This document shows positions 9,776-18,922 of a DNA stretch of 64,000 bases, piece after piece. How positions within the stretch are numbered: position 1 is the first letter of the stretch; each line of letters opens with the position of its first letter. Made by a program: the position numbers and the translations under genes. Below the pieces are notes generated by a model. It searched no databases. It worked only from the letters and a program-made list of their open reading frames with translations, and had not been told where the DNA came from. Source of the DNA: NORP240 sp038134485 (GTDB taxonomy: Bacteria > Pseudomonadota > Gammaproteobacteria > Pseudomonadales > Pseudohongiellaceae); the NCBI GenBank assembly GCA_038134485.1, contig JAYPVG010000015.1, positions 1 to 64,000 on the forward strand, read 5' to 3'.

Positions 9776-9894
9776 TCTTCAGCTGGTGATCTTGTACTTA
9801 ATTAAATTATTGTAATCTGCTGGTATGAATGTCTGTGCATCTCAAGTCATCAGCGATGGGGATAGTAATTACTTTGTTAGCAAAAATTTCTTCC

Positions 9895-11059
9895 CTAATC
9901 CCGACCATATAAATCCCGTGTGAATACCTTCTCAACAACGTCGCCCAGCTCCTCGCTCATACGATTCGAGATAATAATATCGGAAACCGATTTGAAGTCG
10001 CTTAAAGATGTCATTACTTCTGAATTGAAAAACTCGGATCCCGAGTAAGCAGGCTCATATATGACGACTTTAATTCCCTTTGCGTTTAGTCGTTTCATGA
10101 TGCCCTGAACNNNNNNNNNNCTCCAGTTTCATTACTAATCGATAAATTCCCACTACCCGTGGCTTCAGCTGAATAATGCTGTCGGCAATGTGGTCCTTTC
10201 GTGTGGAGTTTGAAGAAACGATTGCCTGGATTAAATTTTGAGGAACCTGGTCATAATTAGCCAAAAGCTGCTTTGTGTCCTTGGGCAAACAATAACCGCC
10301 GTAGCCAAATGACGGGTTGTTGTACCCGCCGCCAATGCGATCGTCCAGGCAAACCCCATCGATAATGCTCGCAGTGTCCAGCCCCGCGGTCATTGCATAG
10401 GAGTCAAGCTCGTTAAAGAATGCGACGCGCATTGCAAGGTAGGTATTGGCAAATAGTTTGACAGCTTCAGCTTCGGTCGAAGACATGAAAAGCGTTGGGA
10501 TATCTGGCTTTTCCGCTGCCTCTGTTAGCAGCCGAGCGAAGCTGGCTCCCTGCTTTTCTGGGCACCCTACAATAATTCTGGATGGATAAAGGTTATCTTT
10601 GAGCGCCTGCCCTTCTCTTAGAAACTCCGGAGAAAAAATGACTCTATCTGTGCTGTGGCGCTCTTGCAGCGATCGGGTGTGCCCCACGGGCACGGTTGAT
10701 CTGACAACCACAAGTGCTTTTTTTGCAAGGCTCAGCGCATCCGCGACAACATTGTCTACCGACCTGGTATCAAAACGGTTAGTATCGGGATCGTAGTTGG
10801 TGGGCGTTGATACCACCACAAAATCCGCACCAGCATACGCTGTTTCTTTGTCGAGAGTTGCGGACAAACCAAGTTCACCACCGGTCAAAAACGCTTCGAT
10901 CTCAGGGTCGGCAATTGTTGATTCCCTTCGATTTATTTTGTCGACACGATCCGAATCAATATCTAAAACAATTACGTCGTTATGCCGGGCCAATAGCACA
11001 GCAAGCGACATGCCAACATAGCCCGAACCAACGACTGTAACCTTACATCTTTCAGACAT
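9895..11059 (-). CDS. ugd: UDP-glucose 6-dehydrogenase, crossing an assembly gap
   Basis: Makes UDP-glucuronate from UDP-glucose with two NAD. The ATG at 11059 starts MSERCKVTVVGSGYVGMSLA (Rossmann loop). It continues with STPTNYD, the motif VVRSTVPVGHT, FSPEFLREG, and the catalytic-Cys block GYGGYCLPKDTKQL. The frame reaches RLVMKLE at the ten N (10111-10120) and resumes in the next frame as VQGIMKRLNAKGIKVVIYEP, ending at 9895. In homologues about 8-9 residues lie between those blocks, so the gap hides roughly 25 bases rather than ten and the shift is an artefact of the filler. Total about 390 residues, as expected. First enzyme gene of the polysaccharide locus after the regulator. Confidence 0.9.
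10111..10120. other. Assembly gap (10 N) inside the UDP-glucose dehydrogenase gene
   Basis: Ten N filler. The two halves of one dehydrogenase meet across it, which supports the order and orientation of the two contigs. From the family alignment about 25 bases are missing. Confidence 0.95.
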
Positions 11060-11148
11060 CATTCTTACGACATTGATATTTTTGACTATTGGTTCGAGGT
11101 CTACTGGAACGATTACCAATAAGGGTCATTATCGTTCTGAAGCCCAAT

Positions 11149-11511
11149 TCACCCCTGCTGCACATCTCGCATCTCAACCTGAAGCTGCTCAATCTCTTTC
11201 TGTAACAGCTCGTACTCGGCCATTTTCCGCTTGAGGAATCTGGCGGTGATTTTTGTTTTTTCGGTAAGCCCCTCTGGTGTGAGGATGTAGGCGTAGCCCA
11301 TTTTTTTGTCGGACTTGGCGAAGTTATTGAGCTTGACCAGGCCTCGCGCAACCAATGCCTTGATGCAGTAGTTTACCCCCCCCAGGCTAACGTCAAGGTG
11401 CTGCGCGATCTCGCGCTGGGTTGCTGTGGGGTTTTCCTCCAGAACGCGCATAACGCGCAGTTTTAACTCTTCCTGAAAGGTGTTTTCTTCGGTCTTTTTG
11501 GGCTGAGGCAT
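11149..11511 (-). CDS. MarR-type EPS-associated transcriptional regulator
   Basis: About 120 residues: a winged helix-turn-helix (LKLRVMRVLEENPTATQREI, then HLDVSLGGVNYCIKALVARG) followed by a coiled-coil tail (FLKRKMAEYELLQKEIEQLQ). This matches the small MarR-like proteins that recur at the head of exopolysaccharide operons. I place the start at the ATG at 11511 (MPQPKKTEEN); an in-frame ATG 42 bases upstream gives an unusual extension. It lies just before the UDP-glucose dehydrogenase, in the same direction, so it likely controls that operon. Its ligand is unknown. Confidence 0.85.
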   Translation of the reverse strand: MPQPKKTEENTFQEELKLRVMRVLEENPTATQREIAQHLDVSLGGVNYCIKALVARGLVKLNNFAKSDKKMGYAYILTPEGLTEKTKITARFLKRKMAEYELLQKEIEQLQVEMRDVQQG

Positions 11512-11719
11512 AATTTCCGGGCACGCTACCGCACGGCTTTGCACCGCGGGCATCAGGTTAGTTCATGTCATGAACATAGTACTCCAACATTTCCCTGGCG
11601 TCACTAATTAGTTATAACTAAGAACTATTGCTCGTGCATGGCATCGACTAAGTGCTTTTGTCGATTTTCTGCGCCTTCGACGGTAGACTTCCCAGGTTTG
11701 CACCGCAGTATTTTTCCCA

Positions 11720-12448
11720 ATGCCCAAAATCATCCATGCGATCTCGGGACCTCGTAATATCAGCACGGCGCTGATGTATAGTTTTGCGCAGCGACCCGGG
11801 TGCGCAGTCATCGATGAACCGATGTACGGGGTGTATCTGAAGAAATGGGATCCGGATCATCCCGGAAAAGAAGCAACGCTGTCGCAGTGGCCCACGTCCA
11901 TTGCCGGGGTGCGCGCGCGCGTGGAGTCTTTATCGGAGCACGACGAGATTTATCTAAAAAATATGGCGCATCACATGCGCGGGGAGCCCTGGCATTGGGT
12001 AGACCCTTGGGCCTACGTGTTTTGGATTCGCCATCCACGAAAGGTGGTTCACAGCTTTACCAGGGTAATTGAAAGAATTACGCCTGTTGATATCGGATTG
12101 AAAGAACAATGGGAGCAATGGGAGCAATTGAATCAATCGTTCAATTTTTCAGGCTCAAAAATTATCGTAGATTCGGACGAAATGCTTTCCAGCCCCGCAA
12201 AAAACATGGCTTTAATTTGTGAAGCTCTGGGAATACCGCCGAGAGAAGAAATGCTTTCATGGAAGGCGGGTCAAAAGCCCTATGACGGGCCGTGGTGGCC
12301 GCATTGGTATACCAAGGTACACAAAAGCGTAGGCTTTGGTCCCGCGAAGGCAATGCCCAAAATGTTACGTGCCGACCACGAAGCGGTGGTTCAGGCCACC
12401 TTGCCAGCCTATGAAGCCCTGCACGAACAACGATTGCGGTTCGTCTGA
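11720..12448 (+). CDS. P-loop sulfotransferase-like protein
   Basis: 242 residues. The N-terminus IIHAISGPRNISTALMYSFA is the variant nucleotide loop of the sulfotransferase-like family, followed by DEPMYGVYL; WIRHPRKVVHSF corresponds to the 3'-phosphate-binding Arg/Ser block. A run rich in Trp (PWWPHWYTKVHKS) is near the C-terminus. Proteins of this family are often annotated only as sulfotransferase family protein and their substrates are unknown. It faces away from the EPS operon, with 208 bases between it and the regulator start, and converges on the next gene. Whether it modifies the polysaccharide is speculation. Confidence 0.75.
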   Translation: MPKIIHAISGPRNISTALMYSFAQRPGCAVIDEPMYGVYLKKWDPDHPGKEATLSQWPTSIAGVRARVESLSEHDEIYLKNMAHHMRGEPWHWVDPWAYVFWIRHPRKVVHSFTRVIERITPVDIGLKEQWEQWEQLNQSFNFSGSKIIVDSDEMLSSPAKNMALICEALGIPPREEMLSWKAGQKPYDGPWWPHWYTKVHKSVGFGPAKAMPKMLRADHEAVVQATLPAYEALHEQRLRFV

Positions 12449-12545
12449 TATTTTTTTGCTGCAACTTTCAGGTAAAAATGCAGGCCTACTTTACGTGTTA
12501 CAACGTGTCTTAAAATACCACCAACCTTCTAATTACCAGCGTTCG

Positions 12546-13376
12546 TCATTCCATGTATTCTGAGTAATGTTGATTGCCACAGTCGGGACAAAACCCGTGA
12601 CTGAACGCGGCGCCGGAGTGGCCACTGATGTATTGCTCCATAGAATGCCATTCATTTTTTTCATCGCGTATCTTCTTGCAAAAGGCACAAACGGGCAGTA
12701 TCCCTTCCAGAACTTTTATGTTTGCCAATGCTTTTTCAAGCGCGAGCTTATCTTCAAGTGCCTCATTGTATAGCCTCTCGTTTCTGGCTCGTTCCTTCTG
12801 GTATGCGCTGAAAACCAGGTGTACCAATAATGTGACTATTCCCAGGCTGATAAGCAATGAGGTTGAAAGATTGAAAAATTCTTGAGATTCGCTCGAATAC
12901 GGAAGAATCATTTCGGGGTTGTAACTTTGTATTATTAACAACGCAATCACAGTCGTGAATGAAACACCGAGCAGTAAAGTATTGTAAGGGGACGGCATTA
13001 ATACGCATGCAACAAATAAAACGAACAGGTAGAGAGGCATAGCTCCCTGTAGCCCCTGGTTGGTCGTCCAGCCAACGCAGAGAATAAGTAAGAAGGAGAC
13101 AATCATCGGAATTCTTAGATACCGATCCTTGTTAAATCTTTTGGAAGCGATGTAAAAGCCTGCTGCGACGACTGTAGTCACGAAAGAAATAATAAATTCG
13201 CTGATGGGCGCGGTGAAAAAATTCAATATCCCGGTGGTTACACCCGTATAAATTCCCACGAGTATTATCGTATTGAAAATCCTGTTTTCCAGCGTGGTTG
13301 TTTTTTCGTCTCCCAGCAGGGCCGTCATAATTGAGGAATTCACTACTGATTCCGGGGAGTTATGTGGAGTACTCAT
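12546..13376 (-). CDS. Six-helix membrane protein with a C-terminal Cys-rich CxFCKKIRDE domain
   Basis: About 276 residues. Hydrophobic segments between residues 30 and 200 suggest six membrane helices of sensory type. After a short coiled coil (LEDKLALEKALANIKVLEG) comes a compact tail with ILPVCAFCKKIRDEKNEWHS and later HGFCPDC. This four-Cys tail is often seen at the end of bacterial sensor proteins and probably binds a metal. No kinase, cyclase or phosphodiesterase domain is present. I prefer the ATG at 13376 because AGGAG lies nine bases before it but directly abuts the ATG at 13385. The response-regulator gene lies upstream on the same strand, so the two may be functionally linked. Confidence 0.7.
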   Translation of the reverse strand: MSTPHNSPESVVNSSIMTALLGDEKTTTLENRIFNTIILVGIYTGVTTGILNFFTAPISEFIISFVTTVVAAGFYIASKRFNKDRYLRIPMIVSFLLILCVGWTTNQGLQGAMPLYLFVLFVACVLMPSPYNTLLLGVSFTTVIALLIIQSYNPEMILPYSSESQEFFNLSTSLLISLGIVTLLVHLVFSAYQKERARNERLYNEALEDKLALEKALANIKVLEGILPVCAFCKKIRDEKNEWHSMEQYISGHSGAAFSHGFCPDCGNQHYSEYME

Positions 13377-13519
13377 TACCGTCATCTCCTGACGTGCATT
13401 AATTCACGGATATAGCTTTTCTGCATTCGATAGATTCTGCCACGCCTGGATTGCTGCTGGCAGAAAATAGTTCCCGACACTAAGCCGGAGGGGCAGTTGC
13501 AAAGCTTGCAGTGAAGCGT

Positions 13520-13963
13520 TTATTCGAGGAGTTTGTCAGACAGCTCGGACAGCTGACTCATCATATAGGGCTTCATCAGGAATGGCACGGGTTCTTCGGT
13601 TTCTTCTGCAAAGGGGTTCGAATAACCGGAGGTTAAGGCCACATTAATAGACGGGAACTTTGCCTTTACATGAGAAACCAGGGCAAGTCCGTCCATTTCG
13701 CCCGGCATTCGAATATCCGAGAAAACTGCTTTCACCTTATTATTCGCGAGATACTCAAGCGCTTCTTCCGCATCGTTAGCCGTTAACACACTCCACCCGA
13801 GCCTGGAAAACATGACTGCGCAAATTTGCTGAACCTCTACTTCATCTTCCACTATGAGTAAAACGGGTAACCGTTCCGATTCAGCACTTACTTGGTTGAC
13901 CTGATTCAAAATTCTGACCTCAGAGGCAGACATCTCGCTTAAATCCTGTTCTTCTTGATTCAT
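13520..13963 (-). CDS. Stand-alone response regulator receiver domain
   Basis: About 147 residues: a polar N-terminal tail of about 30 residues and one CheY-like receiver domain. The acidic pair VEDE, the phospho-acceptor Asp in FSDIRMPGEMDG, the switch Thr/Ser in ALTSGYS and the Lys in FLMKPY are all present. There is no output domain. The start is taken as the ATG at 13963; an upstream TTG in frame is less likely. A partner kinase is not adjacent. The PAS histidine kinase at 18923, which lacks its own receiver domain, is the nearest candidate. Confidence 0.88.
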   Translation of the reverse strand: MNQEEQDLSEMSASEVRILNQVNQVSAESERLPVLLIVEDEVEVQQICAVMFSRLGWSVLTANDAEEALEYLANNKVKAVFSDIRMPGEMDGLALVSHVKAKFPSINVALTSGYSNPFAEETEEPVPFLMKPYMMSQLSELSDKLLE

Positions 13964-14116
13964 CCTCAAGAGTCCTGCATTTGTAGCATATTTTCCCGAG
14001 ATTTTGGATATGCATTGTAATATTTTAGTCTCACAGCAAGAACAAAAACGAGCTGAAGAACCCCGCCAAGCGCGGCGGTAAAAATTCCTCCGTTACGTTA
14101 CGTCTATTGGACCAGG

Positions 14117-15295
14117 TCAAAGCCTGCCAAGCGGGAGTGCAATCAGAACAAGCAGTACCGCCACCCCCAAACCGTTGGTCCAGCGATCATTGCGATGCCT
14201 TTCAGGCACGAGTCTGTGGTTGATCACCACCAGTAATATTATTGCCATCAGGGGTAAAAAAAGCGCGTTGATCACTTGTGCGCTTATTATCAGGGCTATA
14301 GGACGGTTCACGACAAACGCAAAGAATGCGCCCGTGAATAACACACCCATTGCCACCAGCCTGAATGAGCGGCTGCCCGGCGCAGTTGACCAGCCCAGCG
14401 CGCCGCAAACCGCCCAACCCGCCGCCACAGGCGCGGCGATAGCAGAAGTGAGGCCTGCGGCGAACAAACCGACACCCATGGCATAGCGCCCGGGGGGACC
14501 ATAACGGCCATCAACTTCGGCAATCAGTTGATCGAACGTCGCGTCCTCTGCACTTGCCGATACCAAAACCGCTCCGACTATGACTATCGAAGCGGTGATC
14601 AGGCCGCCGGTCAAAATTGACCACAGCGCATCTGAGCGAGCTAATTCAATTGCCTGATCCACATCTTCCCCTGGCCAACGTCTGCGAACAGCAGCCGCAT
14701 GCAAAAAAAGATTATAGGGAACGACAGTAGTGCCTATGAGCGCTAAAGCGAGAGTTATCGACTGAGGCGACATTGCCGAAAAGTCGGCCCGGGACGGGCT
14801 TGCGGCAAACTCGGGAAAAAGCGCGATCGCCAGGCCAACAAATATGAGGGCCATTATCGCCACCAGTAACGACAGTGATCTTTCAAGCCAGCTATACCGA
14901 TCAATGCAGATCAGCAGGCCGGCAACCAGCGCGGTGCCGGCGATGATTGCATTCAGAGGCAAGCCCAGAGAAGCGGAAAGCCCAAGGCCCGCGCCGGTGA
15001 GATTGCCCGACTGGTAGGCGGAGTTGCCGACGCCGAGGGCGAGCACAATCAGACCCAATACGGGCACCCGCCACCAGCGCAAATAACTCAAATGACGAAT
15101 GAGTGCTGACAGGTCGTATCGGGTCGCCAGTGCCGCCCGGGCAGCAAGATCCTGCAATACCAGTGTGGCGATAACAGAAAAGCCAACGGCCCAGAGCAAT
15201 GCACCCCCGCTGCTGGCTCCCGCCGCGCTGGCCGTCACCACGGTGCCGGGTCCAATAAATGCTGCCGCCACCATGGCGCCCGGACCTATTTTCAT
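14117..15295 (-). CDS. Divergent Nramp-family metal transporter
   Basis: 392 residues with 10-11 membrane helices. The N-terminus MKIGPGAMVAAAFIGPGTVV aligns with TM1 of Nramp/MntH, but the metal-binding DPGN motif reads GPGT. The TM6 motif region GTTVVPYNLFLHAAAVRRRW corresponds to the canonical MPH site but has VPY in its place. Both substitutions remove residues that bind Mn/Fe in classical Nramp proteins. The protein therefore belongs to the group of Nramp-related carriers whose substrate may not be a transition metal. No metal regulator or scavenger gene is adjacent. Family membership is sure, substrate open. Confidence 0.8.
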   Translation of the reverse strand: MKIGPGAMVAAAFIGPGTVVTASAAGASSGGALLWAVGFSVIATLVLQDLAARAALATRYDLSALIRHLSYLRWWRVPVLGLIVLALGVGNSAYQSGNLTGAGLGLSASLGLPLNAIIAGTALVAGLLICIDRYSWLERSLSLLVAIMALIFVGLAIALFPEFAASPSRADFSAMSPQSITLALALIGTTVVPYNLFLHAAAVRRRWPGEDVDQAIELARSDALWSILTGGLITASIVIVGAVLVSASAEDATFDQLIAEVDGRYGPPGRYAMGVGLFAAGLTSAIAAPVAAGWAVCGALGWSTAPGSRSFRLVAMGVLFTGAFFAFVVNRPIALIISAQVINALFLPLMAIILLVVINHRLVPERHRNDRWTNGLGVAVLLVLIALPLGRL

Positions 15296-15382
15296 AAGAT
15301 CTACTAACCTAATGTCGATTTACAAGCTGGCACTCTGCCTGCACTCGCGTTGATTTCCTTACCTGCCTTGTCAGGACTTGCG

Positions 15383-16669
15383 TCAGGGGTCCTCCAGACG
15401 CCGACCCGCGCAGGCGGAACCATTTATCGCAGTCACTCTGAGCAGGTTCACACCCAGCCTGGCAAAGGCGTCCATAGTGGAACAGGGTACATAGGTGAAG
15501 CGCAGGTCAAGTTCATCGCCCTCCCCCAGACCCGGGTTAAGCAGAAGCGGACGCACATCGTAGAGCGACCAGTTTCGTGCCAGACTCAACTCCTCGATCT
15601 CGTTAATTCCTGCCAGAGCGCTTACGTCAGTGATGTTGTTGTTTTCGAGCCGCAAGACCCGCAGCTCGCGCATACGCCGGAGCGGAGCGATGTCTTCAAT
15701 GGTGTTGTTGCTGAGGAAAAGGTGCTCCATCTGGATCATGCCCTGCAGCGCACTGATGTCGGAGATAGCGTTGTCGTTTAGACTGAGCTGTCGCATGCCG
15801 GTCATGCCGCTTAGAGAACTTATGTCTTCTATCTGATTGTTATGGGCCCACAAAAGTACCAGGTCATCCAGATTGGCTAGCGGGCTGATATCTTTTATTT
15901 CACTGTCATATATTCGCAAGTGAGTAAGTCGAGTGAGATTCGCCAGCGGACTGATATCGGAAATGGCGTTGAGGTGAATGCGCAGCAAGCGCATTTCCGT
16001 GAGCCCTGCCAGAGGACTGATATCGGTGATGCCATTGAACACCACGTTCGGGTCACGTCCGTCATCCATAGCGAGGTAATGTTCAAGCTGGTATGGATAC
16101 AGCCCGTGCACGTGTAATTGCCGCAGTCGAGTCAACCCGGCCAGAGGACTGATATCGGAGATTGGATTTTCACTGACAATGAGCTGTTCAAGTTGGGTCA
16201 GTCCTGCGATTGGGCTGAGGTCGCTGAACCAGTTCGTGTGCAGGTTCAGACTAACTAGATTCGTCAGATTGCTCAGCGGGCCAATATCTGTAATCAGCCG
16301 GTTAATCAAATTGAGTCTTGTAAGCCCGGTGAGATTCTGAATCCCGTCCAGACTTTCAAATGGTTTCTCCGGCGATGGCCTGAGGGTGCCGCCATAAACA
16401 ACACGCTCAATCGTGGTACCGACAATCAGTTGTTCAAGGCTGGCAGCCTGTCCGCAATTAAGCGGGACACCTGGTGGCAGGTTCAGCGCGTCATTAACCA
16501 CTTCGGCCAGGTCAGGATCAGCGAAGGTAACAATCGCATCCGCCGAAAAATCGCGGCAATGATCTGCAGGCGAAAGGACTGTCTGGGCGCTGGTGACAAC
16601 AGAATTGACGACAGCGCTGCACAGCAGGACTAGTGTTGCCAGGTCTATCAGGCGCGAGCGGTGCGACAT
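15383..16669 (-). CDS. Secreted leucine-rich-repeat protein (SDS22/internalin-like)
   Basis: About 428 residues. A signal peptide (hydrophobic stretch LATLVLLCSAVVNSVVTSA) precedes a cap region and about eleven 22-residue repeats of the form LTxLxxLxLxxNxIxDISPLAx. The fourth repeat carries a roughly 20-residue insertion containing AMDDGRDPN. A short Cys-containing C-cap ends the protein. Such repeats form a curved binding surface, and the likely role is protein or glycan binding outside the cytoplasm. There is no LPXTG-like or PEP-CTERM anchor. Start chosen at the ATG at 16669, seven bases after GAGGT. Neighbours give no clue to its partner. Confidence 0.85.
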   Translation of the reverse strand: MSHRSRLIDLATLVLLCSAVVNSVVTSAQTVLSPADHCRDFSADAIVTFADPDLAEVVNDALNLPPGVPLNCGQAASLEQLIVGTTIERVVYGGTLRPSPEKPFESLDGIQNLTGLTRLNLINRLITDIGPLSNLTNLVSLNLHTNWFSDLSPIAGLTQLEQLIVSENPISDISPLAGLTRLRQLHVHGLYPYQLEHYLAMDDGRDPNVVFNGITDISPLAGLTEMRLLRIHLNAISDISPLANLTRLTHLRIYDSEIKDISPLANLDDLVLLWAHNNQIEDISSLSGMTGMRQLSLNDNAISDISALQGMIQMEHLFLSNNTIEDIAPLRRMRELRVLRLENNNITDVSALAGINEIEELSLARNWSLYDVRPLLLNPGLGEGDELDLRFTYVPCSTMDAFARLGVNLLRVTAINGSACAGRRLEDP

Positions 16670-16809
16670 GGGCATTACCTCGTGATTGGAATCATGGCCA
16701 ATGTTCCTGACAAGCTCGGCAGATTCGTCTGAGGCCTGTGATGTCGAAAGGGCCGACGATCCGGGTTGGAGTCTGACGGATTTCGCCCCGATAGCTTGCT
16801 ACCGGCCTG

Positions 16810-16845
16810 GCGGCCGATCTCTAGCGTTTATCAGAGACCGGCCGC
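16810..16845. repeat. Long imperfect inverted repeat (hairpin), 13-base arms
   Basis: Arms GCGGCCGATCTCT and AGAGACCGGCCGC match at 12 of 13 positions around a 10-base loop. It lies 30 bases downstream of the haloperoxidase-like gene stop. There is no T run on either side, so it is not a classical terminator; it could be a 3' mRNA stabiliser or a factor-dependent stop. Confidence 0.5.
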
Positions 16846-16874
16846 AACACCTCTTCTTTGGGTAAAACGCGCAT

Positions 16875-18431
16875 TCAAAGCCTTCTGTTAAGGGAGCGGT
16901 AATTTTGAAACCATCTGGCACGCCGACCTGTGTTTGACCGATAATTTTCGATCGCCTCATCAATGTCGTTTACGACATTTTCATCGATCGGTTTCACTTC
17001 AGTGGCGATTGTCTCTCCGGCAATTTTTTTAGTGACAAAGTCGTATACAACAGCGGCAATCGTTCGTCCCAGTTTCCGACCAGCCGGTATTGAAGGATAA
17101 AAATGCACCCCCGCCCAAAACCGGCTATCACCGCATTTCTGATCGAGATCAGACCAAGTTGGGAATTCGAGCATCATCGCCTGCGAGGGAGTTACGCCCG
17201 GCTCACGAAGGGAGGAGCCCGCGTCCACTGGAATGTTAAAATTAAGCGAGTCGTCACCAAAAAACAATCGACTCACCTCAGCATGCGCAGCGCAGAAACT
17301 CGCAGTCGCAGACGGGTATTCGGGATGATCAGCCGTTTGCAAATAGCTTCGCCATTCATCCGCTGGCAAATCAGATACAGTGCCTACGCCCGGCCCCCCC
17401 CATGCGGTCACCGGCGAATCACCGTATAGGTATTCAATTGCGGAGAATGGTCGCACTGCATTAAACCTGGCTTTCTCATTCCATACGGCAATGGCAGTAT
17501 CGAATGCAGCTACATTGGTTAAAAATTCATAATGCAGCGTATCTATCAGTCCGATTCCTTTGGTTTGGGCAGCAAAAACGCCCGATACACCGAGGCTAAG
17601 TATTTTATTATCGAACAGTTCAGCCAGCATTTTTTGTTCATCTGTCATATTTGCGGAAGCATCCAGTACCGCGTCAGCCTGCTCCTTGTACTCCTCGATA
17701 TTTCTGACTTGACTGGCTGTGGGGTATTCCACTCTAAAGACGGACGGACTGGTGTAACTGTAAGGTGTTACATACCGAAGTTGTGGAGTTACGAATTGCT
17801 GAACCCTGAATATTCCTTTTCGGTCGCTTACTATATCCGGTTGCCATTTAGAGGGGTCTGTCAGCTCATAGGCCGAATTGGCAGGCATAAATCCCGTGTA
17901 GTCACCGTAAGGTTGCTTGTTATAATCCTCGTTACCCAATTGATTCATTCCGTCGTTTTCTCTGGCAACGACTACAGCATTTCCCGCAGTATTGCCGATA
18001 CCAATCGCAGTGGTAATGTCAGTGCTGTTATCGTCGGGGTCGAGACCCTCGGCCAAAAGCATTGTCCGCCACTGCTGTTCCCGCTCTGGAAATAAACTGA
18101 GAAAAATTCGATAGGACGCGTATATGACCGCGGTGTTGATATTCCTGTAAGTTGCCTCCGCCGAAGGTCTTCGCTCGATCTGCGAGTAAACGCCAACCGC
18201 TGTTTCATGGTATGGCGCCGACGCATCAAACCACGTTGTCGTGATCAAGGTGGTGAAACGCAGCACGAGGGTCGCATCCCCCCCGGTCGGTGAGACCTCG
18301 AATATCGCCGGTACCGCATTGGGAATCACCAATTGTGTTGCAGCGTTGTCACTGTCCAGATCAATTGCCTGAATCTGCGATGTGGCAAACAGGAAGAGAA
18401 ACAATGAAAAAGATACCACTGGCCTGCACAT
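16875..18431 (-). CDS. Secreted vanadium-haloperoxidase/PAP2-like protein with altered active site
   Basis: 518 residues with a signal peptide (VVSFSLFLFLFATSQIQA). The second half has the PAP2/vanadium haloperoxidase signature order. KARFNAVRP fits the first motif (K-x6-RP). DHPEYPSATASFCAAHAE sits where PSGH normally is, and SRFWAGVHFYPS where SR-x5-H-x2-D is. The PSGH Gly-His pair is replaced by Ala-Thr and the last Asp is missing, although the vanadate/phosphate His (GVHF) remains. It may be a phosphatase-like, halogenating or structurally divergent enzyme. AAGGAG six bases before the ATG makes the start secure. It is transcribed leftward as a single gene, with a long inverted repeat behind it. 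Confidence 0.78.
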   Translation of the reverse strand: MCRPVVSFSLFLFLFATSQIQAIDLDSDNAATQLVIPNAVPAIFEVSPTGGDATLVLRFTTLITTTWFDASAPYHETAVGVYSQIERRPSAEATYRNINTAVIYASYRIFLSLFPEREQQWRTMLLAEGLDPDDNSTDITTAIGIGNTAGNAVVVARENDGMNQLGNEDYNKQPYGDYTGFMPANSAYELTDPSKWQPDIVSDRKGIFRVQQFVTPQLRYVTPYSYTSPSVFRVEYPTASQVRNIEEYKEQADAVLDASANMTDEQKMLAELFDNKILSLGVSGVFAAQTKGIGLIDTLHYEFLTNVAAFDTAIAVWNEKARFNAVRPFSAIEYLYGDSPVTAWGGPGVGTVSDLPADEWRSYLQTADHPEYPSATASFCAAHAEVSRLFFGDDSLNFNIPVDAGSSLREPGVTPSQAMMLEFPTWSDLDQKCGDSRFWAGVHFYPSIPAGRKLGRTIAAVVYDFVTKKIAGETIATEVKPIDENVVNDIDEAIENYRSNTGRRARWFQNYRSLNRRL

Positions 18432-18846
18432 AAGAATCTCCTTATTTTTTTTAATTTAGGTTGCTGACTGGGCAGAATCAATCAAGCCGAACTCGTTCAA
18501 GGCTGGAAATTTATCCAGCTAATCACACTTTACCTTGGTCGATCGTGAAATTAATATGTATTATCGATTGCGTCAACGAGTGATCGCCAAATTGCTCGAA
18601 CCATCAGCATGTGGAACATACTTACCCTGCCACTTTTATTGGCTCAATACCATTAAACACGTCCAGAGATCGCCAAAATACCTCGCAGACGCTGATCTCA
18701 ATCCATCAGTCCATGAGCCTTTCCTGGCATAGTTGTCGCTTATTAATACAAGAAAATCGTAACATTCAGAAATTTATAGATATTCTTTTGGCGCGCACAG
18801 AACTTTTTCACGAAAACCCGAATCAACTCGCCACGCCTGAATAAAG
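18432..18846. other. Non-coding, AT-rich divergent intergenic region
   Basis: About 415 bases between the haloperoxidase-like gene and the CRP-type palindrome upstream of the histidine kinase. Short open frames here lack a start signal or any familiar motif. Presumably it carries the promoter of the leftward gene; nothing else was recognised. Confidence 0.5.
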
Positions 18847-18862
18847 TGTGAACTGGTTCACA
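18847..18862. promoter_or_regulatory. CRP/Vfr-type binding site
   Basis: TGTGAACTGGTTCACA is a perfect 16-base palindrome apart from its two-base centre and fits the CRP consensus TGTGA-N6-TCACA, with A-rich and T-rich flanks. Its centre is about 68 bases before the ATG of the histidine kinase, a suitable position for an activator. It implies cAMP-CRP control of that gene; the CRP gene is not in this window. Confidence 0.6.
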
Positions 18863-18922
18863 TTTGCTTCAGCGGCAGTTACAATCGGCCATCAAGTCGG
18901 TGCGAAGATAAAACAATAATTC

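Noticed and set aside
14070..14087. Small GC hairpin between the Nramp-like and receiver genes
   Set aside because: Five-base stem, and the A/T run is on the wrong side for the leftward transcript.
18535..18844. Short rightward frames upstream of the histidine kinase
   Set aside because: No ribosome-binding site, no familiar residues, and the second frame almost reaches the CRP-type site; treated as non-coding.
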